Source: UBA5069 sp964560495
GTDB lineage: Bacteria; Chloroflexota; Anaerolineae; Caldilineales; Caldilineaceae
Direction: 5' to 3'
Assembly: GCA_964560495.1 (NCBI GenBank)
Contig: CAZLMM010000019.1
Location: 18,466 to 82,465, forward strand
DNA: 64,000 nucleotides
Shown here piece after piece: positions 41,778-53,541 of this stretch. Both the position numbers and the translations under genes were made by a program. The notes under the pieces are model-generated. The model was not told the DNA's origin and searched no databases. It saw only the letters and a program-made list of their open reading frames with translations. Within the stretch, counting starts at the first letter, position 1; the number at the start of each line of letters is the position of its first letter.

Positions 41778-43016
41778 TCAATCTGCATTCGAGCGTCGCG
41801 TCACGCGATTCACTAATTTGCTCCACCATCGGGTTTTTGTCTGCGCTGGCGGCTCTTCTGCCTCGACAAAGGGCGGCAGATCGAACATCTTGCGCCAGGC
41901 ATAAGTGCCAAAGAGTTTGATGGATGCTGTGACTGGCGCTGCAAGGATCGCGCCCAAGATGCCGGCCAGCGACGCGCCCATGAGCACGACCACGATCACT
42001 GTCACAGGATGTAGGTCGAGCGCCTCGCCCACAAAACGCGGTACAAGCACGGCCGATTCGATCTGTTGCAGGAGAAACATGACGCCGATGATCAACACGC
42101 CATACCAGAACGATGACAATCCCAACCAGTTGCCGTCTTGAAAAACAGCCACCAATGTCGCTGCAATGGTGGCAATGAGCGGACCGATGACGGGCAGGAA
42201 CTCCATCAGCCCAGACAGCGCGCCCAGACCCAGGGAGTAATTCACACCCAACAAGGTGAGCACCAGACTGACCAATGTAAACATGATGACGGCAAGAATG
42301 ACCTGCCCGCGCAAATATGCATCCCAAATTCGCATGAACTCGCGGCTGAGCCGTTCGGCGTCGGCGCGATAGCCTGGGGTTTGAGCCACATCGCCGATCA
42401 TGCGCGCAAACAGGGGACCATCCTTCGCAAGATAGATGGCAACGAAGAGGATGAGAAAGCCGGTGCTGATTGCGCCGAATGTGGCTGACGCCACCTGCGC
42501 CGCAAGCGAGCCGCCGCTGGAGAGCGCCGGCTGTACGTAGGTCAGCGCCTGGCGCGCCAGCTCGCCCAGATCGATGTCCTGGGGCGATAGGTCGAACGTA
42601 TACGTCACCCCGGCGACGGTCACACTGATCGTCGTCAGGTTTGCCTTGAACCAGGCTGAAACCCGGCTCAACAGGGAAGGCGCTGCATCGATCAGACTGC
42701 GCGATTGGTCAAAGGCGACTACACCAACGCCAACGAGCGCGGCGATCCAAACGAGGAGAAAGAGGGCCACCACCAAAAGAACTGCGCTGCCTCGCCGCAG
42801 ATGAAGGCGCGCCACTGCCAGGCTGATCAGCGGGTTGAGGAGATAGGCGAGGATCGCTGCAATGATGAGCGGTTCGATCAGATCGCGAAAGCGCCACAGG
42901 ACCAATGCAATCAGAGCAAGACCGACTACGGCGACGATCGCTTTGCTCGTTGTGCTCCATGGCGGCGATTCTGGTGAAGGCTGATCCGGCGTCTTGTTGG
43001 ACACAACTGGAGTCAA
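41778..43016 (-). CDS. AI-2E family (PerM/YdiK) membrane transporter
   Basis: 412 residues, about eight hydrophobic helices, first at ~25-45 (KAIVAVVGLALIALVLWRF). The segment PLIIAAILAYLLNPLISLAV, the extracytoplasmic helical insertion (residues ~110-200), and the C-terminal pattern GLMEFLPVIGPLIATIAATL and LHPVTVIVVVLMGASLAGILGAI match the AI-2E/PerM family. Members export various small molecules or act as Na+/H+ antiporters; autoinducer-2 export is known for only some, so the substrate is not assigned. It ends with a basic tail (KTRWWSKLVNRVTRR). Diverges from the Uma2 gene. Confidence 0.9.
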   Translation of the reverse strand: MTPVVSNKTPDQPSPESPPWSTTSKAIVAVVGLALIALVLWRFRDLIEPLIIAAILAYLLNPLISLAVARLHLRRGSAVLLVVALFLLVWIAALVGVGVVAFDQSRSLIDAAPSLLSRVSAWFKANLTTISVTVAGVTYTFDLSPQDIDLGELARQALTYVQPALSSGGSLAAQVASATFGAISTGFLILFVAIYLAKDGPLFARMIGDVAQTPGYRADAERLSREFMRIWDAYLRGQVILAVIMFTLVSLVLTLLGVNYSLGLGALSGLMEFLPVIGPLIATIAATLVAVFQDGNWLGLSSFWYGVLIIGVMFLLQQIESAVLVPRFVGEALDLHPVTVIVVVLMGASLAGILGAILAAPVTASIKLFGTYAWRKMFDLPPFVEAEEPPAQTKTRWWSKLVNRVTRRSNAD

Positions 43017-43086
43017 TCATGCTAGGGCAATGTTTGAAATGTCAGTGGCAAGATTGTAGCACATAGGTTTGCATTTTCGCGAATGT

Positions 43087-43110
43087 GTCTGTGGTATAGT
43101 CTGTGGTATA
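43087..43110. repeat. Tandem 12-bp duplication in promoter region
   Basis: GTCTGTGGTATA occurs twice head to tail (43087-43098, 43099-43110) in the 138-base divergent gap between the AI-2E and Uma2 genes, about 45 bases before the Uma2 start. Could be a duplicated -10 region or operator. Confidence 0.55.
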
Positions 43111-43154
43111 CTTGGCTTATCGAAGCGCTGAAGTGAATTCCTGGGAGGAAAACG

Positions 43155-44006
43155 ATGGCGATTGCGAAAATTCGACCCGGCCCCGTCTACATTTCGGCCA
43201 AAGAATCCATCCTGTACCCCGAAAGCGACGGCGAACCAATGGCATATAACACGCGCCAATTCGACGAAATCACCACCACGAAATGGAATCTTGAGCTTCG
43301 CTATGTCGATGATCCGAACGTATTCGTCGCTGGCGACCTCTTCTGGTATCCCGTGGAGGGCGAACCAAAAATACGTCAGGCGCCCGATGTCATGGTCGCC
43401 TTTGGGCGACCAAAGGGCTACCGCGGCGCGTACTTACAATGGCGTGAAGACAACGTTGCCCCGCAGGTGGTCTTCGAGATTCTCTCGCCCGGCAACCGCA
43501 AGGGCGAAATGGACGATAAGTTCGGCTTCTACGAGCGCTACGGCGTCGAGGAGTATTATTTTTACGACCCGGATCGTGGTCACTTGAACGGCTGGCTGCG
43601 CAACGCATGGGGCAGACTGACGCCTATACCCGAAATGCACGGCTGGCGTAGTCCCCGCCTGGGCATCCGTTTTGAGCTTGAGGGCAACGACTGGCGGCTC
43701 TACTATCCAGACGGAAAGCCCTTTTTCACTCTCATCGAAGCCTATGATCGGCTGCGTCAAGCTGAGCTACGCGCTGCCGTTGCCATGGACCGCGCCGATG
43801 CGGCTCTGGAGAACTACTACAGCGCGCTTGATCGCGTCGAGGAGGAATCCCGACGCGCTGAACAGGAAGCGCAGCGCGCTGAACAGGAAGCGCAGCGCGC
43901 TGAACAGGAAGCGCAGCGCGCTGAACAGGAAGCGCAGCGCGCTGCGGAAGCAGAGGCGCGTGTGCGAGAACTGGAAACCATGTTGCGCGCTGCCGGACTT
44001 GCGTGA
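43155..44006 (+). CDS. Uma2-family (DUF820) nuclease-like protein with heptad-repeat tail
   Basis: 283 residues; GGGAGG precedes the ATG at 43155. Residues ~20-190 match the Uma2 family, a PD-(D/E)XK-like fold expanded in Chloroflexota and Cyanobacteria: APDVMVAFGRPKG (acidic residue), QVVFEILSPGNRKGEMDDK (E..S..N....K-type active-site stretch), then FYERYGVEEYYFYDPD. The C-terminus (~200-283) is a charged coiled coil built from RAEQEAQ heptads, coded by four 21-bp repeats at 43854-43937. Biological role of Uma2 proteins is unsettled; nuclease activity is inference. Confidence 0.88.
   Translation: MAIAKIRPGPVYISAKESILYPESDGEPMAYNTRQFDEITTTKWNLELRYVDDPNVFVAGDLFWYPVEGEPKIRQAPDVMVAFGRPKGYRGAYLQWREDNVAPQVVFEILSPGNRKGEMDDKFGFYERYGVEEYYFYDPDRGHLNGWLRNAWGRLTPIPEMHGWRSPRLGIRFELEGNDWRLYYPDGKPFFTLIEAYDRLRQAELRAAVAMDRADAALENYYSALDRVEEESRRAEQEAQRAEQEAQRAEQEAQRAEQEAQRAAEAEARVRELETMLRAAGLA
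43854..43937 (+). repeat. Four tandem 21-bp heptad-coding repeats
   Basis: Exact units of CGCGCTGAACAGGAAGCGCA plus G (21 bp) starting at 43854, 43875, 43896 and 43917; each encodes one coiled-coil heptad. Prone to length change by slippage. Confidence 0.9.
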
Positions 44007-44016
44007 TCCCCCACTG

Positions 44017-46488
<2,472 letters not shown>

Positions 46489-46489
46489 G

Positions 46490-47125
46490 TTATAGCTCCA
46501 GGCGTTCTTTGCCGTGTAGTCGATCCTGAATGCGCTGGGCCACCAAATCGAGGGCCGGCGCTTCGTGCACATAGTCCAGGTTGTCTGTCTCGATGGTGAG
46601 CACCGGACAGAGGCCAAAGCGGGCGATCCAATCATCGTAGAGTTGGTTGAGCGCGGCCAGGTACTCATGGGAGATGCCCCGCTCGTAGTCGCGCCCGCGC
46701 TGGGCGATGCGACGCTGCAAGGTGGGCGCCGTCGCCCGCAAATAGACCACCAGGTTTGGCGGAGCGAGCAACGCCGCCAGTGTGGAGTACAGATCATAGT
46801 AAGTGCGCCAGTCGCGTTCGCTCATGTGGCCTTGCAGATAGAGCGTGCGGGCGAAGACTTCGGCGTCTTCATAGACGCTGCGGTCCTGGATGACCGGGCG
46901 TGATTGTTCCAGCAGGCCCGCGTGCTGGCGCAGCCGCCTGGAGAGGAAATACGCCTGGGATTGGAAGCTCCAGCGCGCCATGTCCTGATAAAAATCGGCC
47001 AGATAAGGGTTTTCATCCACCGCTTCAAAGCAGGGCGTCCAGGCCAGGCGATCCGCCAACAAGCGCGTGAGGGTGGATTTGCCCACGCCGATGTTGCCGG
47101 CAATTGCGACGAAGGTGGGGCGCAT
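46490..47125 (-). CDS. Deoxynucleoside kinase (dCK/dGK family)
   Basis: 211 residues. P-loop FVAIAGNIGVGKSTLTRLLA at the N-terminus, the Glu-rich base-binding region EAVDENPYLADFYQD, FLSRRLRQHAGLL, and VIQDRSVYEDAEVFA carrying the (E/D)RS catalytic motif and YEDA, then the lid RIAQRGRDYERGI. This matches bacterial deoxyadenosine/deoxyguanosine kinases that phosphorylate deoxynucleosides with ATP for salvage. Exact base preference cannot be read from sequence. Lies between rsgA (3-base gap) and pcrA (1-base gap) as a tight operon. Confidence 0.92.
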   Translation of the reverse strand: MRPTFVAIAGNIGVGKSTLTRLLADRLAWTPCFEAVDENPYLADFYQDMARWSFQSQAYFLSRRLRQHAGLLEQSRPVIQDRSVYEDAEVFARTLYLQGHMSERDWRTYYDLYSTLAALLAPPNLVVYLRATAPTLQRRIAQRGRDYERGISHEYLAALNQLYDDWIARFGLCPVLTIETDNLDYVHEAPALDLVAQRIQDRLHGKERLEL

Positions 47126-47128
47126 AGG

Positions 47129-48142
47129 TCAGTCGTCCCCGTGGAGCAGGCGCAGATAGCTGTCATAGCGCGCCGGGGCGATGACGCCGGCTTCGACCGC
47201 GGCCCGCACCGCGCATTCCGGCTCGTGGTCGTGGGTGCAGCCGGGGTAGCGACAGTTGTGGAGGATAGGGCGCATCTCGACGAAGTAGAATTGGAGATTG
47301 GCCGGGTCGATGTCGTACAGACCCAGCTCGCGAATCCCGGGCGTATCGGCCACGTAGGTCTCCTCGCCAAAGGGCAAGGAGAGGAGGTGGGCGGAGCGGG
47401 TCGTGTGTTTGCCCTTGTTCATAAAGTCACGCAGGTCGCCCGTGCGTAGGTTGAGCGCCGGGTGGATGGCGTTGAGCAGGCTGCTCTTGCCCACGCCGCT
47501 CGGCCCGGTCACTACCGTGACGCGATTGGTAAGCAGGTCGGCCAGCGCATCTATGCCCAGTCCCTCAGCAGCGCTGGCGTAGATGACCCGGTATCCTATC
47601 CGTTCGTAGGGGCTGAAGATGGACTGGGCCTTTTCCTGCTCCACCAGCTCGATTTTGTTGACGCAAACCACCGCAGGCAGTTCATTGGCTTCGGCAATGA
47701 CCAGAAAGCGGTCGAGCATGCGCGGGTGGGGTTCCGGCTCCGCCGCGGCAAAGACCACCAGTGCTTGATCGGGGTTCGCCAGGATCACATCTTCGGCGGC
47801 GATGGCCGCGGAGGGGTCCTGGCGGCTGAGCACGCTGTGACGCTCGTCGATGCGCTCGATGAGACCGCGGCCCTCGCCGTCGGGCGCAACCCACACCCGG
47901 TCGCCCACGGCCACCAGGGTGCCCCAGGTCTTCTCCATGCGCAGCCGCCCGCGCACTTCGCACATGCGCTCACGATGGCTGCCGTTTTCGGCGGTGCGCA
48001 CGTCGTAATGATGGCCGCGCGCCCGCATGACGATGCCGTGTACAAGATTGATTGAATCCTTTTTCGGCTTCGCCTTGCGACCGATCTTGCGTTCGTCGAT
48101 CTCAAGCTGCTCGTAGGATTGGTTTTTACCGCGATTGGCCAA
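47129..48142 (-). CDS. rsgA: Ribosome small-subunit biogenesis GTPase RsgA
   Basis: 337 residues from a TTG at 48142, proposed because AGAGGAG lies eight bases upstream; the open frame extends to 48265 but the extra residues are not family-like, and later ATGs would trim the OB fold. Order: OB-fold (YDVRTAENG..VAVGDRVWVA), circularly permuted GTPase with G4 VNKIELV, G1 VVTGPSGVGKSSLLNAI, G2/G3 KGKHTTRSAHLL and VADTPGIRELGL, and the zinc knuckle CRYPGCTHDHEPEC. It checks late 30S assembly. A basic N-terminal extension of ~35 residues precedes the OB fold. Confidence 0.92.
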   Translation of the reverse strand: MANRGKNQSYEQLEIDERKIGRKAKPKKDSINLVHGIVMRARGHHYDVRTAENGSHRERMCEVRGRLRMEKTWGTLVAVGDRVWVAPDGEGRGLIERIDERHSVLSRQDPSAAIAAEDVILANPDQALVVFAAAEPEPHPRMLDRFLVIAEANELPAVVCVNKIELVEQEKAQSIFSPYERIGYRVIYASAAEGLGIDALADLLTNRVTVVTGPSGVGKSSLLNAIHPALNLRTGDLRDFMNKGKHTTRSAHLLSLPFGEETYVADTPGIRELGLYDIDPANLQFYFVEMRPILHNCRYPGCTHDHEPECAVRAAVEAGVIAPARYDSYLRLLHGDD

Positions 48143-48395
48143 ACAAGATGCTCCTCTAGCGAGGCCCCACTCAAGCTGAAACGTCCTGGTTTTCACCGAT
48201 AGCGGCGCCTGTAAGTCATGCGCCGGCCCTCCAAACAACCTTACCACAAAGGTGCACAGACACAAAGAAAAGGGATGAATTTCGTAGGTGCAAACGAGAG
48301 CGATCGAAGAGTGGATGAAGGACGAGTGGGCGAGCGTTTGGGGGAAAAGACGACGCCGAAGTAGTCACAAAACGTAGCGAACACATGCAAAATGC

Positions 48396-48436
48396 GTAGC
48401 GCGCTACATAAGAAATGTGAGTAAAATAGGACTCAC
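48396..48436. promoter_or_regulatory. Palindromes in the rsgA-histidine kinase gap
   Basis: GTAGCGCGCTAC (48396-48407) is a perfect 12-bp palindrome, followed by GTGAGT (48417-48422) / ACTCAC (48431-48436). They lie upstream of the two-component genes in a divergent gap and could be operators; nothing else was recognised in 48143-48532. Confidence 0.4.
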
Positions 48437-48532
48437 GGCACAAGCAGAAAGTTTTGGTGTATGATGAATTGTCATGAAACGAGCTTAAGGATGGCTCCAA
48501 CTCGACTTTCCCCTTTGGAGGCAAGATCAACT

Positions 48533-50806
48533 ATGATGGCTCTGTTTGCGCGCCTGCGTACTCCCTATCGCAGCAGCATTCCGCCGGTCGTGCAACCCTG
48601 GATCGATCCGGGGCGGCACGCGTTGCTTAGTTTCCGGCATCGCTGGCCGCCGATTCGTATGGCGGTCGTGTGCGTGATCTTAGTTTTGGCGGCTTGGCCG
48701 TTGGTGAATTCCTGGCGTCGGGTTGTTGCGCTTTGCCTGATCATTGGCGTTTACCTTGTCTGGCAGTTAGCGTTTCACTTCATCGAGCAACACCCGCGCT
48801 TTGCAGACAATCGATGGCAGCACATGGCCAGTATCATATGGTACTTGGGCGGTGTAGTTGCCCTTTTTGTCTTAACTAGCGCCGTTCCCTCCCTGGCTGC
48901 ACACGGTTGGGTGCTCTATCTTGCACCGGTGTTGACCATTGGGGTGTGCCTAGAACGCTGGTCGGCATTTGGCCTCATCTTGCTGACTACTGGTCTGGCA
49001 TTTATCTCAGCCATTCAAGCAGGCGCCAACAGCTTGACTCAATCAAGCCTTGAAGCTTACGTGCGAGAAGGTCTGATTCGTGCTGCTATCATTGGTTATG
49101 TTGGGTTCACTACATATTTGTTGGCTCGCTGCCTGGCCTATCAGCACCGCTCCAGTCGACGGGCCATTCACCAACTGTTGAACATAACTGCAATGACCAG
49201 TTGGACGGTGACGGCGAACAAAATCGCCGAGATTATCTCAGATCAGTTCTCCGATGTGGGAAATCCTGTGATTGCCAATATCCTGCTCTATGATAGAGCC
49301 AGCGACCAGTTAAGCGTTGCTGGCTCTTCGGATCAACATGGGAAACATCTTGCTGAGACTCATTTTTGCTTCCCCGCGAGTAAAGGTATTACTGGTTGGG
49401 CAGCGCGATATGGCCAACCTTGCTTTATTAACGATCTGCATTGCGATCCTGAAGGACGCTATTTAGCAGAGCGCGCGTTTGCCTTGACTCGTTCGGCGCT
49501 GGCTGCACCCGTTGCGTTGGATGGAGATCACACAGCCGTTCTTGAGGTAGAGTCGCCTCGCCCTGTCGACTTTGCCCAGGAAGATCTACAGCTTTTGGAG
49601 ATGATCGGCAGTCACCTGGTGGTTTCCCATCGACGCAATCAACTGCTCGAATTTCATCGCCAGTTGGCAGAGCTTGGTCAAGACCTGGCAGAGCGAATCA
49701 TTCAAGTTGAAGAGATCGGTCAAATACTGGATCGAATTGGCAGCGTGGCGCTACGTCTGTTGGAAGCTGACGTGATCGGCTTCTACTACCGTCACCCGGC
49801 AACTGGTAAAATACTCAAGCGCCGCACAGTTGGAAACCTGTTCTTTCCAAGCATTGAAGGTTCGCCGATCAATGACGGTGATAACCCAGTGGTGCGCCTG
49901 ATGGAAGTACGCCAGCCCAACTTTTACACTGAGGCTCAGAACGATCCAACCCTGACTACGATCCGGCCCTGGCACAGAAATCATCTCACGGATCCATTTG
50001 TCCTACGCGAGAGAATTGTTTCGTGTGCGGCGATACCTTTGGTAGTAGGTAAGGAGTGCAATGGGGCTATGTGGGTCAACTATCGGCGTTCCGTATCATT
50101 CGAGGCGCCCTTGCGACATGTGATTCAGCTCATCGCACCTTATGCAGCCCTGGCAATCCAGAGCGGACTGCAAAGTAACCTGGTGGAACAACAACGACGC
50201 AAGGAATTACAGCGCATTGCCCATGATTCACTTTCCCATCGGCTACGAGACATCTCGCGAGGTTTTGACAAGCTAAGCGGGTGCCAACCCAAGTCAACCA
50301 CATGGTTCGAGGAAATAGTGATTGTCCGCGCACAGTTGGAACGCGCCAAACGTGTTACCGATAATTTGGCGGGGGAGCGCCCTTGGTGGACATTGCGCTC
50401 CCTCGTCGACGACCTGTGTTCGCACGCCCAACTCATCGAACGAACCTATGGGATTGCTGTCCAGGTCGCCGTTTGCGCAATGCCAGAGATGGCAATCAGC
50501 CCGGATGCCGCCAATGAATTCATGTTCGCCTGCGATGAAATCCTCGGTAACATCACGCGTCACGCCGAGGCAACGAGCATTGAGATACGAGTTAACATAG
50601 TTGAGAGAGTTCTGATCGTGGCGATTAAGGACAATGGCATTGGCTTCAATGTTCAGCAGTTGCGTCCAGGCCAGGGGCTTTCAAGCATCCGCGCCCGCGC
50701 AGAAGCGCTTGCCGGTGCGGTCCAGATTCAGTCCGAACCTTGTAGAGGAACGACTATTACCCTAACGATTCCACTTCCAGGCAATGAGAATGGAGGGCAA
50801 CATTGA
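48533..50806 (+). CDS. Membrane sensor histidine kinase with GAF domains (NarL-system type)
   Basis: 757 residues from ATG 48533 (GGAGG twelve bases upstream); an ATG at 48461 is an alternative. Several transmembrane helices at ~40-190 (PIRMAVVCVILVLAAWPLV, IIWYLGGVVALFVL, VLYLAPVLTIGVCL). Then two GAF-like domains (~225-370, with KGITGWAARYGQPCFINDL, and ~400-580). The phosphoacceptor helix is ELQRIAHDSLSHRLRDIS, and the ATPase has N box CDEILGNITRHAEA and G1 KDNGIGFN, then GLSSIRARAEALAG. This is the LuxR-linked (HisKA_3-like) arrangement. It should phosphorylate the regulator encoded next, whose TTG start overlaps its stop. Signal unknown. Confidence 0.9.
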   Translation: MMALFARLRTPYRSSIPPVVQPWIDPGRHALLSFRHRWPPIRMAVVCVILVLAAWPLVNSWRRVVALCLIIGVYLVWQLAFHFIEQHPRFADNRWQHMASIIWYLGGVVALFVLTSAVPSLAAHGWVLYLAPVLTIGVCLERWSAFGLILLTTGLAFISAIQAGANSLTQSSLEAYVREGLIRAAIIGYVGFTTYLLARCLAYQHRSSRRAIHQLLNITAMTSWTVTANKIAEIISDQFSDVGNPVIANILLYDRASDQLSVAGSSDQHGKHLAETHFCFPASKGITGWAARYGQPCFINDLHCDPEGRYLAERAFALTRSALAAPVALDGDHTAVLEVESPRPVDFAQEDLQLLEMIGSHLVVSHRRNQLLEFHRQLAELGQDLAERIIQVEEIGQILDRIGSVALRLLEADVIGFYYRHPATGKILKRRTVGNLFFPSIEGSPINDGDNPVVRLMEVRQPNFYTEAQNDPTLTTIRPWHRNHLTDPFVLRERIVSCAAIPLVVGKECNGAMWVNYRRSVSFEAPLRHVIQLIAPYAALAIQSGLQSNLVEQQRRKELQRIAHDSLSHRLRDISRGFDKLSGCQPKSTTWFEEIVIVRAQLERAKRVTDNLAGERPWWTLRSLVDDLCSHAQLIERTYGIAVQVAVCAMPEMAISPDAANEFMFACDEILGNITRHAEATSIEIRVNIVERVLIVAIKDNGIGFNVQQLRPGQGLSSIRARAEALAGAVQIQSEPCRGTTITLTIPLPGNENGGQH

Positions 50807-51537
50807 GTAGCGAGCAGAAGCGCGTTCTGTTGATTGAAAATGATGGCGGTATGATTCGTTCTGTCAAAGACGCAATCGATGCTGATCCCCGACTACGGTT
50901 CATCGGCTATCTCACAGGTCGCACGGACCTTGACAGTTTTCTGGACGTTCATGCCCCCGATGTTGCCCTTGTTGATATTGGTCTGATGCGTCCTGGCGAG
51001 GGCATGCATATGCGCGTCGATGAACAGAGTTTTGATGAAGGGTTGTGGATCGTTGGGCGCATTAGCGACAAAAGCCCACACACGAAAATCATTGGGTTTT
51101 CCAACTACTTCATCCACCTGGATCATTTAGTCAAAGATGCGCTGGAACGCGGAGCAGACGCCGTGATTGCTAAACAAAGTGGCCCGCCTGACTGGCCCGC
51201 CTGGACTACCTGGTTGTGTTCACAGGTTCACGCTGTTCTGGATGGATGGTGGCGCATGAGTCCTGAAGTTGCCCGTCTACTCTCGGCAGAAGAAGATCGC
51301 CGTCGTGCAACAGATAGTATCACCCTACCCCTTACAGATCGACAGGCGGAAGTGCTGAAACTGTTGGCGCGCGGATGGAGCAATGCTCAAATTGCCGAAG
51401 CCCTTGTGATCGAAGAAGGCGCAGTGCGTGGCCACATTTCCAACATCAAGAAGAGGCTCCAAATGGAGCATCGATGGGAATTGATCCAAGAAGCGCGCCG
51501 TCGTGGTATGGGAGGCAAGCCACCGCCTGCTACATAG
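50803..51537 (+). CDS. LuxR/NarL-family response regulator
   Basis: 244 residues, TTG start at 50803 overlapping the kinase stop by four bases. The receiver domain has the acidic pair in LLIENDGG (residues 12-14), phosphoacceptor Asp58 in VALVDIGL and a Lys in AVIAKQSG. The receiver contains an insertion (MRPGEGMHMRVDEQSFDEG) after the phosphorylation site. The C-terminal LuxR helix-turn-helix is clear: LTDRQAEVLKLLARGWSNAQ, then EEGAVRGHISNIKKRL. It should bind DNA after phosphorylation by the cognate kinase. A strong terminator follows. Confidence 0.93.
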   Translation: MSSEQKRVLLIENDGGMIRSVKDAIDADPRLRFIGYLTGRTDLDSFLDVHAPDVALVDIGLMRPGEGMHMRVDEQSFDEGLWIVGRISDKSPHTKIIGFSNYFIHLDHLVKDALERGADAVIAKQSGPPDWPAWTTWLCSQVHAVLDGWWRMSPEVARLLSAEEDRRRATDSITLPLTDRQAEVLKLLARGWSNAQIAEALVIEEGAVRGHISNIKKRLQMEHRWELIQEARRRGMGGKPPPAT

Positions 51538-51612
51538 CGCGCAGATTTTGCACGCAAGTTTTTGGTGCACACCATATCGCGGTAACGAAAAGACCCTCTT
51601 TTTGTTACGAAT

Positions 51613-51657
51613 GAGGCCGCTACAATGCTAATGCGCATCGTAGCGGCCTCTTCTTTT
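51613..51657 (+). terminator. Intrinsic terminator after the two-component genes
   Basis: Perfect 11-bp stem GAGGCCGCTAC (51613-51623) / GTAGCGGCCTC (51640-51650), 16-base loop, then TTCTTTT. It separates the two-component operon from the VWA-tubulin-RT-cas gene run. Confidence 0.88.
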
Positions 51658-51781
51658 AGTCATCGCAAATATCGGCAAATGAAGGGGCCGCGATATTCAA
51701 CGCGTTCTATGCATCCTCTGTTAGTGAGACAAAGGATCATCCCGACTGACAGGCGCCTATGGCGTGGAAAGGAACGGCCCC

Positions 51782-53521
51782 ATGATTCGCAAAACTTGCG
51801 GTTGCATTGCTTGCGTCATATTCGTTTTGATTGCTCTCGTTGTCGTATTGACCCTCTTCATCTACGACAACCTCCATGCGGCTGGCGTAGAACAGCCAGC
51901 GCCGCCCCTGGGCAGTCGCCGGGGCGTCCTTCCGCCGCCAGCGTTGGATGCCCCACTGCAAACCGATGTCCTCTTGCTCATCGATTCCAGCTTGAGCATG
52001 TGGGAGTGTTCCGGCGTCGGCTCCGACCCCAATATGCTGCGGGTGGACGCAGCCTCCCTTTTCATCCATTACCTGGGCGCGGACAGCAGCAGCGCCGGTT
52101 ATCGGGTTGGCCTGGTCCACTTTGGCGGCGAGGCCGTGGAGATGGCGCCCCTGACTGACGTGAGCGCCGAAGCCATGCGCAACCAGCTGGTGAGCGCCAT
52201 CAGCAGTCCCCAGCCCATCCGCTGGACCAACCCATTGGCGGCTCTGAATCTGGCGCAAGAGATGTTTGCCGGCGTCGATGTCCCGGCGGAGCGTCGGGTG
52301 ATCCTCATGCTGACCGATGGCGAGCCGGCCTGGCCCGGCGACCAGCCGCAGACCGAAGCCGGCTACACTGAACAACTGCGCCAGATCGTGGCCAGCTTTG
52401 CCGGCAGCAATGTGGACTTCTTCGTCGTGCAGCTCAACAACCTCAACAGTACATGCAACCAATCGGCCATCGAACGCTGGATGGCTCGCTGGCGCGAGCT
52501 GACAGCTGCGACGCCCCATGGCGCAGTCTATGCCGCCACATCCGCCGCAGACCTGCTCCCTATCTATCACAGCATCGTGGCCGACCTGACGGGCGCAGTC
52601 GAGAGCACGGCCCTGACACAAGAGACCGATCTGCCAGAGAACGGCGCATTGGAAGTGCTCGTGCCTGTGGAAATCGAGCTGGCAAGCATGACGTTGGTGA
52701 TTCTGAAGGATGAAGCGGCTACTCTGGTGCGCATCGTCACCCCTGGGCAGACGCCCCTTGCGCCCGATAACGGCCAGGTGACGATGACCGGCAGCCAGGG
52801 TCAGCAGGAGATCTGGCGAATCGAGCGGCCAGCGTTGGGAGAATGGAAGGTATTGTTGCAAGGCCGTGGACGGGTGACGGTATGGCAAGACCGCATCCCC
52901 GCGCCAAACCCCACGCCGACTTTGACCCCTACAGAGACTTCGACGCCCACGCCAACCCTGACGCCCACGCCAACCCTGACGCCCACGCCAAGTTCCACGC
53001 CAACGTCTACACCGTCGCCATCTCCTACCGCAACGCCGACGTCGTCGCCTACTGCGACGGCTACGAGTACGAACACGAGTACGAGTACGGCGACGCCTAT
53101 GCCGCCGCCCAAATCTGACGACAAGGGGCTGGGGTGGTGGCTGTTGGGGGCCGGCGTCGGCTTCTTTGCCTTTATGAGCGTAGCCGTTGCTGCGAGTCGG
53201 CGTCGGGGCGCGGCCCTCACCGGTCAGCTCATCGCAGAAGCCGGGCCTGCTGGCGCGCTGCTGCCTCCGCCTCGCGATTTGGGGGCCGAAGGGCGACGCG
53301 CGGTGAAGTTGGGGCAGAAGGGCGAGGCTGGCTGGCAGCTCGTCGGCTGGGGCGGAGCGGCGATCTTGCACGCCGACGCCTGGGGCGCTGTGCTGTTGAC
53401 GCCGCAGAACGGAGAGGTTCGTCTCAATGATCTGCCGCTCAAGCGGGCAGCGCGCCTGCATGATGGAGATGTATTCCTGTGCGGTGAATACCGCATTCGC
53501 TATGAAAATTTGTTGATGTAG
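51782..53521 (+). CDS. Membrane VWA-domain protein with FHA-like C-terminus
   Basis: 579 residues from ATG 51782 (GAAAGGA upstream). N-terminal membrane helix at ~9-27 (IACVIFVLIALVVVLTLFIY); VWA domain ~60-275 with complete MIDAS motif DSSLS (68-72), a threonine region and MLTDGEP; a beta-rich segment; a Thr/Pro/Ser repeat linker (TPTLTPT..); a second helix ~449-468 (GWWLLGAGVGFFAFMSVAVA); and a cytoplasmic end EVRLNDLPLKRAARLHDGDV, FLCGEYRIRYE that resembles the last half of an FHA domain. The linker includes the ACGAGT hexamer run (53063-53086) found elsewhere in this gene cluster. Likely a surface-exposed metal-dependent binding module signalling inward. First gene of the run ending with cas2. 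Confidence 0.85.
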   Translation: MIRKTCGCIACVIFVLIALVVVLTLFIYDNLHAAGVEQPAPPLGSRRGVLPPPALDAPLQTDVLLLIDSSLSMWECSGVGSDPNMLRVDAASLFIHYLGADSSSAGYRVGLVHFGGEAVEMAPLTDVSAEAMRNQLVSAISSPQPIRWTNPLAALNLAQEMFAGVDVPAERRVILMLTDGEPAWPGDQPQTEAGYTEQLRQIVASFAGSNVDFFVVQLNNLNSTCNQSAIERWMARWRELTAATPHGAVYAATSAADLLPIYHSIVADLTGAVESTALTQETDLPENGALEVLVPVEIELASMTLVILKDEAATLVRIVTPGQTPLAPDNGQVTMTGSQGQQEIWRIERPALGEWKVLLQGRGRVTVWQDRIPAPNPTPTLTPTETSTPTPTLTPTPTLTPTPSSTPTSTPSPSPTATPTSSPTATATSTNTSTSTATPMPPPKSDDKGLGWWLLGAGVGFFAFMSVAVAASRRRGAALTGQLIAEAGPAGALLPPPRDLGAEGRRAVKLGQKGEAGWQLVGWGGAAILHADAWGAVLLTPQNGEVRLNDLPLKRAARLHDGDVFLCGEYRIRYENLLM

Positions 53522-53541
53522 GTTCAGAAAGGAAACCCACA

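Noticed and set aside
48143..48265. N-terminal extension of RsgA
   Set aside because: No family resemblance; the AGAGGAG site points to TTG 48142.
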